A stretch of 64,000 nt of DNA from Candidatus Obscuribacterales bacterium (GTDB lineage: Bacteria > Cyanobacteriota > Vampirovibrionia > Obscuribacterales > Obscuribacteraceae). Of this stretch, positions 17,348 through 26,776 are shown one piece after another. The stretch covers positions 62,001-126,000 of the forward strand of contig JAIELX010000033.1 of NCBI GenBank assembly GCA_019752635.1, read 5' to 3'. The notes under the pieces were generated by a model that saw only the letters and a program-made list of their open reading frames with translations, ran no database searches and was not told where the DNA came from. Made by a program: the position numbers and the translations under genes. The stretch's first letter is position 1. Every line of letters starts with the position of its first letter.

Positions 17348-18847
17348 ATGTCCACCAGAGGATTTATGCCGTCAAGCTTCCTACGCCTTTTGGTCGCCTT
17401 TCTGCTGATCCCTTGCTTTTCGGCAATTCGCAATCCAGCCGGGGCACAACAAGATCCATCTCAAAAAGCTTACCAACTTACTGTCAACGGATCGAACTTC
17501 GCTCGATCAGGAAATCTCCCGGCGGCCTTAGACTATCTACGTCAAGCTTACGCATTAGCACCGTCCTCTTGGGACATTAACTACTTCATGGGCTACACCT
17601 ATGAAAAGATGAAAGATTATGCCACCGCCCAGTCATGGTACATTCAAGCGCAAAATATCAATCCGGCTCGTCATGAGGCACTTCTCGGAATTGCCCGCAG
17701 CTATTACATGCTAAACGACTTTCGCAACGCGCTACCAATATTCGAACAATTGGCGGCAGGTCACGCGACCACGGAGATCAGCTATCCCGGCTACCTGGCG
17801 CTAGCGAAGTGCTATGCCGAAACCGGACGCATGCAAGACTTTGATGCCACCATTCAGAAAGCCTTTGCTATAAGAAGTACAGACCCTGAAACGTTGCGCT
17901 TTGCGGCGCAAGAGATGGATCATCTGGGACAGTTCGATAAGGCATTGAAGTATTACACAGAATATTTGAAAACATTTCCTAATGTGCCGGACCAAGCAAC
18001 GATCGATAAGCGGATTTATCTACTAACCTACCAGCAAGAAAACGCTGAATTGCTCAAGGAAGTAAGCGAAGGATTCACGCTACACACCGATACGGAAGAC
18101 CTGCGCGATTTTGTTCAAGTTGTCGATCCGAAGAAAAAGGGAATTTCGAACACCGCACTGTCCCAAGTATTTCTGGGACTGAGCGAAATTCCGCGTACTT
18201 ATAGGCACCAGTTAGAAGTAGCAGGATTCAAAGTGATTATAACGCCGGACTTACTCGACGCGATGCCGGAGCTGGCCGGTCAAACTCCACGGGGATATCG
18301 CGATGGCGCTACATGGCACAGCACCAACGGCATTACTGATCGCGCAAGCAAGAGAATAGTAATTGCGGAGCAATGCCGCACTCCCGGCTCCGACGGCAAG
18401 CCAATTAAGCCACCGCTGGACCGAACAGTACAACACGAGTTTGGTCACGCATACGACTATTATGCGGGTCTGAAACGATTTGGTCAGACAGCCGAAAATC
18501 CGTTTCCGGCTATTTCGCACGGAACTGAATTCAGCGATGCTTATGCAAAGGATAGCGCCACTGTTCCTGAATCACTGAGAACAAAACTAGCTTATTATCT
18601 CCAACCAGGGGATGCTGGCAAAGAGGAGTTATTCGCGCAGATGTTCGTGCTTTTCTTTGGTCCGCGTCCCGAACCAGGTAGCCCGCGAGAGTCGTTTCAA
18701 ACCGCGTTTCCGCATGTAATCGCTGTGTTGCATGAGTCCAGGCGTTCCGACCCTGAATTCGATAGATTGCAAGCAATATACGAAGGGAAGTTTCAAGATA
18801 ATATTTTGACGCCGGAACAGCGCGTGCAGAAGATTATCCAGCAGTGA
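17348..18847 (+). CDS. secreted TPR protein with an HEFGH metallopeptidase-like domain
   Basis: A 499-residue exported protein. The signal peptide (FLRLLVAFLLIPCFSA) is followed by about five TPR-like units over residues 40-230 (NGSNFARSGNLPAALDYLRQ and similar). The C-terminal half contains TVQHEFGHAYDYY, an HExxH zinc motif, and downstream EELFAQMFVLFFG, which supplies a glutamate at the spacing seen in gluzincins. The arrangement resembles the anthrax-lethal-factor-like catalytic fold, although sequence identity cannot be judged here. Substrate is unknown. ATG 17348 has AGGA close upstream; the frame extends to 17276 without a signal for it. Confidence 0.72.
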   Translation: MSTRGFMPSSFLRLLVAFLLIPCFSAIRNPAGAQQDPSQKAYQLTVNGSNFARSGNLPAALDYLRQAYALAPSSWDINYFMGYTYEKMKDYATAQSWYIQAQNINPARHEALLGIARSYYMLNDFRNALPIFEQLAAGHATTEISYPGYLALAKCYAETGRMQDFDATIQKAFAIRSTDPETLRFAAQEMDHLGQFDKALKYYTEYLKTFPNVPDQATIDKRIYLLTYQQENAELLKEVSEGFTLHTDTEDLRDFVQVVDPKKKGISNTALSQVFLGLSEIPRTYRHQLEVAGFKVIITPDLLDAMPELAGQTPRGYRDGATWHSTNGITDRASKRIVIAEQCRTPGSDGKPIKPPLDRTVQHEFGHAYDYYAGLKRFGQTAENPFPAISHGTEFSDAYAKDSATVPESLRTKLAYYLQPGDAGKEELFAQMFVLFFGPRPEPGSPRESFQTAFPHVIAVLHESRRSDPEFDRLQAIYEGKFQDNILTPEQRVQKIIQQ

Positions 18848-18894
18848 GCCGACAACGGTAGGATTAATATGGTTTTGCATCGCAGCGGGACGGT

Positions 18895-19791
18895 TCAATG
18901 TTCGCGAACAAACAAAGTCTGAACGCGTCGCTGAAGACTTTTCGATTCAAACTCCATTCGGACTGACCGCAAAGCAATTGCCATTCGGATGTCGATCTCA
19001 TCTTTGCTGAGTTCATCTAATAGCCAATCTCCCATCAATTCCTCTAATGGTCCCGCTCCGAGGAAACCGAGATAGCGCTCGTTTTCCTTGCCATCGGGAA
19101 CAGCGTCAACGAATGTGCGAACAATTTCCAACTTTTCCTCGGCATTCTTGCAATTGAATAAAACATCTGCAGACCAAAGTAACGCGTCGCACTCTTCCTT
19201 CGCCTCAGAATCATGGTCTTCGGTCACGATGCAATTCCAAAAATAGCGCTGGTGCGCGCGTGCACAGTCTGCAGGTTTTGCTAGCACATGCTCAAGCCAA
19301 CGCGGCTGAAGAGCAGCATCCCATACCACCTGATTGTTCAGAAGAACAACAAACTCCCCCTCTCTCCATGGACCGATAATTGGTCTGTTTAGTGCATCCC
19401 AAAGCACAAAGTAAGCGTGATTACCTTGTACCGTAGCGCAATAAGTCCCTTCCCGAAAGCGCACAGTCACCACTGGCGGCGAGAACAACGTCGCCGGAAT
19501 CAACCAGCAATAGGTCACTTGATCTGAGGGTTCCATACAATCACAATGTATAACCCCTTTCCTACATCCCCAGTTAACGGCTGTGAATTTTTCACCACGC
19601 TGCTCACATATGACCACCGCAGCCGGTGCGTTATCATGGATTCCCACAATAGCAGCAATATTCTCTCCATTAGATTGCGAACAGATCACATGAGTCGGAG
19701 GATAGCCGTTTCTCTTGCGCGATTCCCAGCACTCGAGCACGAAGAATTCGACAGCCTCTTCCAGCGTATCGAAGTCACCACCTGTCTCCAT
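18895..19791 (-). CDS. hypothetical protein, possible DUF6869-like C terminus
   Basis: A 298-residue cytoplasmic protein. The C-terminal third has YLGFLGAGPLEELMGDWLLDEL, which resembles the GaGPLE core of DUF6869 proteins, preceded by helices containing ALLWSADVLFNC. The N-terminal half is beta-rich and Cys-containing (GCRKGVIHCDC) and is not recognised. AGGAG 7 nt before ATG 19791 sets the start rather than 19824. It is convergent with the TPR-metallopeptidase gene (47-bp gap). Function is unknown; the DUF assignment rests on one motif. Confidence 0.55.
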   Translation of the reverse strand: METGGDFDTLEEAVEFFVLECWESRKRNGYPPTHVICSQSNGENIAAIVGIHDNAPAAVVICEQRGEKFTAVNWGCRKGVIHCDCMEPSDQVTYCWLIPATLFSPPVVTVRFREGTYCATVQGNHAYFVLWDALNRPIIGPWREGEFVVLLNNQVVWDAALQPRWLEHVLAKPADCARAHQRYFWNCIVTEDHDSEAKEECDALLWSADVLFNCKNAEEKLEIVRTFVDAVPDGKENERYLGFLGAGPLEELMGDWLLDELSKDEIDIRMAIALRSVRMEFESKSLQRRVQTLFVREH

Positions 19792-20006
19792 CCATTCACT
19801 CCTGCGACGAGTGCACCGAATCAATCGGCATCCATCAGGTTATACACTATTCGTGGACATCGCGAACTTGGGGCGCTCGCACCAATCTTTCATGAATTGG
19901 AACTCCTGCTCTGAGCTTACCCGATATCGGGCGAATATTAGCGCGAGACTTTCCAGGGTAAGATGCTTAAAATAGATCTAGCGCTGTTAGATGACACGGG
20001 TTTGAG

Positions 20007-21173
20007 TTGCAAAAGGTAGACAAAGACACCAGTAAGCGAATCATGGTTGTTGACCTGGTGCGCGCTATCAGCATTCTAAGCGTAATGGCTCATCATTTCG
20101 GTGCGCGTCCACCGGAGCCAGGCGAGTCGGCATTGTATGCCGCCACGCTCAATTGCCTGAATGTATTCGGCAACAACTCCATCATGGGTGTTTCGATCTT
20201 CTTCATAGTATCGGGCTTTCTGATAGCGCGAATCAATGACCTCCGTTACGGAAGTATGTTCCAGGTAAATGTGCGCGATTTTTATATCAGGCGAATTGCG
20301 CGAATCTGGCCATTATTGTTTCTGGTGCTCTCAATTGCGCTCTACTTTGTCTACTTTGTAAATACGCACCAGATCGCAACCCCAAAACCAATTGATGCGA
20401 TCCTCAGTACCAAGCCGGCGAACTTCGATGGTCTGTTCTTTCTCTCCATCTTCACATTCACGACCAACATGTTGGTGCAAGCTCGCCCTGATGTTTACGG
20501 CATCCAATGGACGATTCTCTGGTCTCTAGCAGTGGAAGAGCAATTCTACTTGTTTTTTCCCATAGTCTGCCGGATGGTTCAGAACGAAAAGAGATTCCTG
20601 TGGGTCATTGCAGTTCTAATAGTGTTAGGACCGATCCAACGGTATTCATCCGTGACCATAGGTCCCGTTCAAACCGCATTGCTAAGCTCATTTGGTGCTT
20701 TCGATCTGCTTGCTATGGGAATGCTGCTTTTCGTAATGCATCGGAAGACAGCCGAGTACTTTGGAAAGCACCAATGGCATGCCATAGCGCTTAATCTTTC
20801 TGGTCTCATCATCGCCACAATTGCATGGATAGGAACGAACCGCGCAATTCCCGTCCAATACGCAATGGGCCAGTCCATCTTGGGGCTAGGCGCATTCATG
20901 TTTCTGCTAGGCGGACTGAACATGCATTGCTACAAGAAGATTCCCGCATTTTTGCTGGCACCGGGATTCCTCAGTTATGGAATGTACCTTTATCATCCAT
21001 TGCTCTTGCTCTTTGTCGTCGGCATGACGCGCACGGACAGACTCAGCGCATATGGACTCTTCGCACTCGCTACCATGGGAATCGCAGGACTCTCTTACTT
21101 CCTCTACGAGAGGCCGTTCAATAAAGTGATTATCGGGAGATTTGCGAAAAGGCTGCCCGCGCCCTGGCTCTAG
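20007..21173 (+). CDS. acyltransferase family 3 membrane protein
   Basis: Integral membrane acyltransferase (OafA/OatA-like) that moves acyl groups onto surface sugars or other envelope targets. The 388-residue product has the family opening VVDLVRAISILSVMAHHFG with the catalytic-type His pair, RDFYIRRIARIWPLLF, the WSLAVEEQFYLFFP motif near residue 173, and about ten hydrophobic segments ending in the FLYERPFNK motif. There is no C-terminal SGNH domain. The start is uncertain: TTG 20007 keeps the residues before the first helix; ATG 20043 would begin inside the conserved block. It ends 5 bp before the convergent repeat protein. Confidence 0.9.
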   Translation: MQKVDKDTSKRIMVVDLVRAISILSVMAHHFGARPPEPGESALYAATLNCLNVFGNNSIMGVSIFFIVSGFLIARINDLRYGSMFQVNVRDFYIRRIARIWPLLFLVLSIALYFVYFVNTHQIATPKPIDAILSTKPANFDGLFFLSIFTFTTNMLVQARPDVYGIQWTILWSLAVEEQFYLFFPIVCRMVQNEKRFLWVIAVLIVLGPIQRYSSVTIGPVQTALLSSFGAFDLLAMGMLLFVMHRKTAEYFGKHQWHAIALNLSGLIIATIAWIGTNRAIPVQYAMGQSILGLGAFMFLLGGLNMHCYKKIPAFLLAPGFLSYGMYLYHPLLLLFVVGMTRTDRLSAYGLFALATMGIAGLSYFLYERPFNKVIIGRFAKRLPAPWL

Positions 21174-21178
21174 ATCGG

Positions 21179-22414
21179 CTAGTCTCTAGAACCGGTCAGA
21201 ATGCTGTCGCCGCTATTTTTGCCAAGGATGCTTCCTTCTGCGCGGTCGAAGCTACTCTGTCCCATCTCACCGCCCATGCCACCACCGCAGCCGGGACCAC
21301 CCATGCCCATCCCTTGTCCCATTCCGTGACCGGGACCACCTTGTCCCATCTCACCGCCCATGCCACCACCGCAGCCGGGACCACCCATGCCCATTCCTTG
21401 TCCCATTCCGCGACCGGGACCACCCATGCCCATCCCTTGTCCCATTCCGCGACCGGGACCACCCATGCCCATCCCTTGTCCCACTCCGTGACCGGGACCA
21501 CCTTGCCCCATCTCACCGCCCATGCCACCTCCGCAGCCGGGACCGCCCATGCCCATCCCTTGTCCCATTCCGTGACCGGGACCACCTTGCCCCATCTCGC
21601 CGCCCATGCCACCACCGCTACCGGAACCACCCATCCCCATACCTTGTCCCATTCCACGACCGGGACCACCTTGCCCCATCTCACCGCCCATGCCACCACC
21701 GCTACCGGAACCACCCATCCCCATACCTTGTCCCATTCCGCGACCGGGACCACCTTGCCCCATCTCACCGCCCATACCACCACCGCAGCGGGGACCAGCC
21801 ATCCCCATACCTCGTCCCATTCCGCGACCGGGACCGCCTTGACCCATCTCACCGCCCATGCCACCACCGCAGCCGGGACTACCCATCCCCATACCTTGTC
21901 CCATTCCGCGACCGGGACCACCTTGACCGATCTCACCGCCCATGCCAGCCGCGTTGCCCGGGTCCATTCCTGGTCCTCGCCCCAATCCGCCTAAACCCGA
22001 CCTTTGCCAGATTCCTCGACCGGGACTGCCTTGCCCCATTCCACCGCCGCCGGTACCGCCCATTCCCAGTCCTTGTCCCTGACCGGACCCGAAGCCGCCT
22101 TGCCCCATTCCACCGCCAGGGCCGCCACAACCGACGGGTCCCATACCCGTCCCTTGTCCCTGACCGCCACCGAAGCCGCCTTGCCCCATTCCACCTCCAG
22201 GGCCGCCACAACCGACGCTTCCCATTCCCATTCCTTGTCCGATTCCCCGTCCGAAGCCGCCTTGCCCCATTGCGCCACCGGGTCCGCCACCGCAGCCAGC
22301 GGCGCCGCCCGCCCCCTGCCCCATGCCACGCCCTGCGCACCCGCCCCGAGCATCCGCGCTCTGCAAACCACCGAACAGCAAGAAAACAATCAACAACACC
22401 AACAAACTACGCAT
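21179..22414 (-). CDS. secreted Gly/Met-rich tandem-repeat protein
   Basis: A 411-residue protein of extreme composition. A signal peptide (LLVLLIVFLLFGGLQSADA) is followed by Gly, Met and Gln in short periods. The N-terminal block has ~27-residue units (MGQGGFGRGIGQGMGMG...), and the C-terminal block has seven 28-residue units (MGGEMGQGGPGRGMGQGMGM plus GGPGCGGG-type ends). The tail is unique and charged. No enzymatic motif is present; a structural, matrix or metal-binding (Met/Cys) role is only inferred. GGGAGG lies 6 nt before ATG 22414. It meets the acyltransferase gene tail to tail. Confidence 0.75.
   Translation of the reverse strand: MRSLLVLLIVFLLFGGLQSADARGGCAGRGMGQGAGGAAGCGGGPGGAMGQGGFGRGIGQGMGMGSVGCGGPGGGMGQGGFGGGQGQGTGMGPVGCGGPGGGMGQGGFGSGQGQGLGMGGTGGGGMGQGSPGRGIWQRSGLGGLGRGPGMDPGNAAGMGGEIGQGGPGRGMGQGMGMGSPGCGGGMGGEMGQGGPGRGMGRGMGMAGPRCGGGMGGEMGQGGPGRGMGQGMGMGGSGSGGGMGGEMGQGGPGRGMGQGMGMGGSGSGGGMGGEMGQGGPGHGMGQGMGMGGPGCGGGMGGEMGQGGPGHGVGQGMGMGGPGRGMGQGMGMGGPGRGMGQGMGMGGPGCGGGMGGEMGQGGPGHGMGQGMGMGGPGCGGGMGGEMGQSSFDRAEGSILGKNSGDSILTGSRD
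21278..21943 (-). repeat. 84-bp tandem array with a 39-bp sub-repeat
   Basis: Seven 84-bp units fit this interval exactly when two additional 39-bp sub-units (encoding GMGQGMGMGGPGR-type 13-mers) are counted: 588 + 78 = 666 bp. The extra sub-units are in the second-last full unit in reading order. All changes keep the minus-strand frame. A partial eighth unit continues into the tail. Because the repeat lengths are multiples of three, long open frames also persist on the other strand and in another minus frame; I regard those as shadows. Confidence 0.9.
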
Positions 22415-22663
22415 GGCCAACCTCCCGAAACACAGCTCGGCCCCTGAGCGAAGTTCCTGTCAATGCAATGTAATTAGATCATCCTATAACCAGGGTCCAA
22501 CACAGTCTCAAGGTTGTCAATAGACGCATCGGCGGATGTCTCGTTGGCACAAATGCCACACCGGCGTCTTAACACCGCTAATGGGTACTTTCGAGCCACC
22601 GCAAGTCCAGTGATAGATCAACATTAAGGATGTCTCACACAGCACGACCCAGATCCCAAAATC

Positions 22664-23488
22664 TCAAGGTGTTGATCCAAACCAATCGCACAGGTACTTC
22701 GCCAGCAATTCGGGCTTATCTAGTGGAATCCAGTGACTGGAGTCGTCAATTTGAATGTACTTCCATTTGCCGCTCATGTACTTTTGCGAGTCAACCATTT
22801 GCTTGGCTGTTAGCGCAACATCTCCGGTGCTGTATATGCCACACGTCGGCACGGTGCAATTACCGAACTTCTTCGTGAGCAAGCGAGAAAAATTTGCTCG
22901 ATACCAATTCAGCCCCGCGGTGAGTCGCCCCGGACGCGAGAGATCCGCAATCCAATTCTCAACTTCAGATCTGCTACCAGCGACTCGGCGCAATGAAGCC
23001 CAGTCATTCGCAGCGATCAAATGTTCCGCGACCCCACGTAATTGCCAGGCGAGAACATACCAACCTTTTTTCCTTTGCTCCCAACCCGCATAGCGATAAG
23101 CAAGCGGGTGACCGACCGAGATTGCTGCGTAGCTTTCAAACAACTCAGGATGCTCCAGACACAGGTACCAGCCAATAAATGCGCCCCAATCGTGCCCAAC
23201 CAGCCTCACTTTATCCGTCACTCCCAAATAGCGAAGTACGGCTACGGCATCGTCCGCAATACGTTCTATTTGATAAGCAGCAACGTTAGCAGGAGCGTCG
23301 CTTTCACCGAAACCACGCTGATCATGAGCGATAACTCGGTATCCCGCATCTAGTAGATGTGGAATCACAAAACGCCATTCTTTAAGAGAATCGGGAAATC
23401 CATGCAGCAACATCACCGGCGGTCCAGCACCTTCAGTGTACAGATTGATTTTGATGTCGCCGACTTGAATCAATTCAGGGTCTTTCAC
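22664..23488 (-). CDS. alpha/beta hydrolase, epoxide hydrolase-like
   Basis: A 274-residue soluble hydrolase. It has the oxyanion motif HGFPDS (about residue 29), DQRGFGESD, and the nucleophile elbow VGHDWGAFIGW with Asp as nucleophile. That arrangement is typical of epoxide hydrolases and haloalkane or fluoroacetate dehalogenases. The general-base region DDSSHWIPLDKPE supplies the catalytic His, and GDVALTA probably the acid. The substrate is not predictable. The start is GTG at 23488 with GAGGA 5 nt upstream. It is divergent from the TPR gene, with a small hairpin in the gap. Confidence 0.9.
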   Translation of the reverse strand: MKDPELIQVGDIKINLYTEGAGPPVMLLHGFPDSLKEWRFVIPHLLDAGYRVIAHDQRGFGESDAPANVAAYQIERIADDAVAVLRYLGVTDKVRLVGHDWGAFIGWYLCLEHPELFESYAAISVGHPLAYRYAGWEQRKKGWYVLAWQLRGVAEHLIAANDWASLRRVAGSRSEVENWIADLSRPGRLTAGLNWYRANFSRLLTKKFGNCTVPTCGIYSTGDVALTAKQMVDSQKYMSGKWKYIQIDDSSHWIPLDKPELLAKYLCDWFGSTP

Positions 23489-23597
23489 GACTTTCCTCAG
23501 GTCTTGTCAATTAAGAGACATTTCATCCAAGACCGTTACCATTGCTTGATCTGGACGTTGATAAGAGCTAAAGTGGCGGGTTGACGCGCCTCAGACA

Positions 23598-23624
23598 ATA
23601 GTTACAGGTCCACCCCGTAACTAT
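23598..23624. repeat. 8-bp inverted repeat in a divergent gap
   Basis: ATAGTTAC (23598-23605) and GTAACTAT (23617-23624) flank an 11-nt loop, 24 bp before the TPR gene start. It could be an operator shared by the divergent hydrolase and TPR genes. The symmetry is the only evidence. Confidence 0.4.
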
Positions 23625-23647
23625 CGCCGCCACTACTGTAGCAGCCA

Positions 23648-25300
23648 ATGATTATGAGAGAAACCGCAACTACCGATAAAAGTAGCGATAGTGATCGATC
23701 GATTGATCGAATTGACTCGATTTTGGTTGTCGACCATGCAGAGTTCATGGCTATCGAAAAACAGCGTCGAAAAACCGCTCATCGAAAGAATCGTCGTGCG
23801 AGCACAACCGCAACTTATGCGCCACTGGCGAACGAAAAATTCGAACGCGGGCTAAAGGCTCTCTCCGAATACCTACAGCAGCAGCTCCACCACCAAAAGC
23901 ACTTAGGGATAAAGTTTGTCGCGTTGGGATTTGCCTGCATCGCAGTGGTCACAGCCTACAGTAGCGCCCCCTCCAGCAAAACCAGTTCACACACATCTGC
24001 ATCAAAGGGCACGACGGACGAGGCCACACAGTTCGCTGCTCGTGCTGCAGCCATCGCCAGCGTGCAACCAACAACAGCACTAGAAATTTATCAAAAGGCT
24101 CTCGGTCTCAAGCCGGAAGCGATCGAGGTTCGCCTTCAATACGCGTCATTGTTGTTGCGGCAGAACAAGGCTGAAGAGGCACTTGCTGAAGCAAAGCTTG
24201 TTCTGGATTCGGACTTGGAGAATAGCGAAGCGCAAAGAATCGCCGGAATATGCTATGAACGCACTGGAGACACCGCAAGTGCAATGCCCCTACTTGAGAG
24301 CGTTTTAGAAAAAGGCTACGGTTCCCGCGCCGATGTTTGCTATCACCTGTATCTCTGTGCATTGAAATCGGACCACCAGAATCAGGCGGAGATGTACATC
24401 GATGAGGCGGTTGAAGACTCACCCTCCAGTGTTCGTTATCGTTTAGACCGCGCCAAGTTGAAAGTAGCAATGTCAAAGTTCAACGAAGCGCAGAAAGACC
24501 TGCTCATATGTGCTGAATTGGCACCACAAAATGGGGAGTTGAAATTCATACTCGGTATGTGCGATGCAAGCGCTCAGAGATTTCGCACCGCCATAGGCAA
24601 CTTTGGGCTAGCAGAGAGCCTCGGCTTCACCGATCCGTCCCTCTACTTTGAGCGCAGCAAAGCATTCTCGCACCTTGAACGATACCACGAAGCTCTTGCG
24701 GATATTAACCGCTACCTTGAAAGTCGCCCGGATGATGCCAAAGCCATCCGTCGCCAAAGCATGTACCAACGCGCGATGAGTTATCGCACCGGACTGGCGC
24801 GCAGCACTACGAACCAGTCTAGATACGGATCCGTTGCGGAAGCAATTTCCGACGGTTACAATGCTTTGAACAACGGTCAAACAACGAAGGCAATCAAGAT
24901 ACTTAGTGCCGTAGTCAGTGCAAATCCGAGCGATCCCCTTGCTCGCAAGTATCTCGCACACGCGCTCTTGCGCTCTCAAGAATTTGACGACGCGGTCGTC
25001 CAGTTCAAAAAGTGGAATGAGCTAGAGGCGGTCCCCGCAACCGATGTGTTGTCCTTCGGCACAGCCCTGCTGGATCGTGAACAGTACGACCTGGCCGCCG
25101 AGGTAATCTCGATAGTGGTCGCCTCTCAACCGAACAATCATCAGGCAAGAATGATTCTGGTAAAGGCATTGGATTCGGGCGGTCGATCCGGTGCCGCAAA
25201 AGATGCATGCCGGCAAGGTTTGAGTAGAACAAGAAACAAGCAGGAGCTTGATTTCTACAATTCGATACTAAATCGTGGACAAGAGCCGCAGGAATCATAG
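23648..25300 (+). CDS. membrane-anchored TPR protein
   Basis: A 550-residue protein. A charged cytoplasmic N terminus (residues 1-85) precedes one membrane span, FVALGFACIAVVTAY. A Ser/Thr linker is followed by at least ten TPR-like units to the C terminus (for example PTTALEIYQKALGLKPEAIEVRLQ... and DPLARKYLAHALLRSQEFDDAVVQFKKW). The topology suggests an extracytoplasmic protein-interaction scaffold. ATG 23648 and ATG 23654 are both possible; neither has a good ribosome-binding site. No enzymatic domain is present. Confidence 0.75.
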   Translation: MIMRETATTDKSSDSDRSIDRIDSILVVDHAEFMAIEKQRRKTAHRKNRRASTTATYAPLANEKFERGLKALSEYLQQQLHHQKHLGIKFVALGFACIAVVTAYSSAPSSKTSSHTSASKGTTDEATQFAARAAAIASVQPTTALEIYQKALGLKPEAIEVRLQYASLLLRQNKAEEALAEAKLVLDSDLENSEAQRIAGICYERTGDTASAMPLLESVLEKGYGSRADVCYHLYLCALKSDHQNQAEMYIDEAVEDSPSSVRYRLDRAKLKVAMSKFNEAQKDLLICAELAPQNGELKFILGMCDASAQRFRTAIGNFGLAESLGFTDPSLYFERSKAFSHLERYHEALADINRYLESRPDDAKAIRRQSMYQRAMSYRTGLARSTTNQSRYGSVAEAISDGYNALNNGQTTKAIKILSAVVSANPSDPLARKYLAHALLRSQEFDDAVVQFKKWNELEAVPATDVLSFGTALLDREQYDLAAEVISIVVASQPNNHQARMILVKALDSGGRSGAAKDACRQGLSRTRNKQELDFYNSILNRGQEPQES

Positions 25301-25519
25301 TTTTCGCACGTCGAAGTCAATAACGGGCTTTGCGGTCGACGGAAAACGGGTACACAGAAGTTGGAGGACGAAGAACTTCAGCAGATGCGCGCCCCTTTGA
25401 CATTATCCGAATTCCAAGGACACCCCGACTCCACCAAGTTTTGCGCGATTCAGCAAAGTTCGTTTGCCGTTGCTATTATGATAGTAGGTCTCGAAGCTTG
25501 AGACGCCTGGCGAGGAACA

Positions 25520-26659
25520 ATGGTTCAATCAGCATTTCAGCCACGTAGATCATTTCTCGAATTGATTCTGCTTGAACTGCGCATCCTGTTCTTCTGTGCA
25601 TACAAGGAAGAACTCCTATCGCTCGGCAAGAGAGAATTCTTCTTCAGCTCGGTCCTGGTATTACTAGCTGGTTTCGGGCGCGCGTGGCACACCGCCGCAC
25701 CCAACTTGATTATTGCTGCGCTAACTTCGTGGGGGTATGTCCTCTGCCTGGGAATGTACCTGTGGGTTTTGTTGGCCCTCATTGGTGCAAAAGAATGGCG
25801 CTTCGGCCGAGTGCTCACATTTATCGGCATGACAGCGCCGGCGGCATGGATTCACGCAATCCCTCTAGAACGAATGTTAGATCCGTATGCGGCGGAACAG
25901 GCCGGCATGATCATTTTTCTTGTAGTGACCGTTTGGCGAATTGCTCTTTTGGCATGGTTTGCAGGTCAACTCACATCCCTTGGTCGAATGCGAATTGCGG
26001 TGGCGCTGTTTCTTCCGATAGCATTGGTCATGAATCTTGCCGTTTGGGCGGATGAAGTATCCAATGGAATTGGAAGACTGGGTGGGGCTAGACGCCAACT
26101 GCGCAAACAAGGGTCGTACCCGCAAACGAATGCGTCTTCGACCGCCAATCAGTTCGGCGGTTTCGGCGATGCCGGCGGCTCGCAGTTCAATAGTTCTACT
26201 GCCGGTGGTGGCATCAACGACTTTTCTCACCCGGCAGTTACCGGAAACCACCGACGCAAAGCAGTCACAGCCGCACCAACCACGTGGTTATCTGGTCGCG
26301 GTGAGCAGCTCGCAACACAGCAAGACTCGCCAGGACTGACGATGAACCTCGTAAAGCCGACGTACACGGAAACTATCAACACGCCACAGGGTCCGGTGGA
26401 AATCTATTCGGACATTACACTCGGCGGACCTTCAAGTCCGATACCGGATGGCTTTGAAGAAGTGCCTCCCGATGACGTCATTCTGAACTACAAGCATCCA
26501 CTAACTAAGCTTATAAGTCCGTTGGCTTTTCTTTCCCTCTGGCTCTCGATTCCGGCGGGATTCGCCTATTTAGTCTACATCTTTTGCAGACCGAAGCGAA
26601 CCGCTGAGGACGAGGAGCAAACAGGTGACGACGAAGAAGGCGATGATCAGGACGACTAA
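25520..26659 (+). CDS. polytopic membrane protein, unknown function
   Basis: A 379-residue protein. About five hydrophobic spans fall in residues 40-180 (SSVLVLLAGFG, YVLCLGMYLWVLLALIG, MIIFLVVTVWRIALLAWFAG, IAVALFLPIALVMNLAV). A Gly/Ser/Asn-rich soluble loop covers residues 190-320. One more span lies near the end (FLSLWLSIPAGFAYLVYIF), followed by a strongly acidic tail (DEEQTGDDEEGDDQDD). I do not recognise the family. The start has GAGGA 4 nt before ATG 25520. It is convergent with thrS. Confidence 0.7.
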   Translation: MVQSAFQPRRSFLELILLELRILFFCAYKEELLSLGKREFFFSSVLVLLAGFGRAWHTAAPNLIIAALTSWGYVLCLGMYLWVLLALIGAKEWRFGRVLTFIGMTAPAAWIHAIPLERMLDPYAAEQAGMIIFLVVTVWRIALLAWFAGQLTSLGRMRIAVALFLPIALVMNLAVWADEVSNGIGRLGGARRQLRKQGSYPQTNASSTANQFGGFGDAGGSQFNSSTAGGGINDFSHPAVTGNHRRKAVTAAPTTWLSGRGEQLATQQDSPGLTMNLVKPTYTETINTPQGPVEIYSDITLGGPSSPIPDGFEEVPPDDVILNYKHPLTKLISPLAFLSLWLSIPAGFAYLVYIFCRPKRTAEDEEQTGDDEEGDDQDD

Positions 26660-26776
26660 CGGTGTAACTGTCCATGTGGTCGATAGGGAGAAGTAATCAT
26701 GGCATCATGAGCGGTTGCGGTTGACACAGAACTTCTTCGCGTCAACGAGCTAACCAGCATTGCCTTCCATTGCGAG

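Noticed and set aside
21196-21936. Second minus-strand frame of 246 residues rich in Val/Trp/Ala
   Set aside because: A shifted reading of the same repeat array with no independent start signal.
21314-22447. Long plus-strand frames (His/Thr/Ala-rich and Pro-rich) across the repeat gene
   Set aside because: They are mirror frames of an in-frame 84-bp/81-bp repeat; the minus-strand product has a signal peptide and a good ribosome-binding site.
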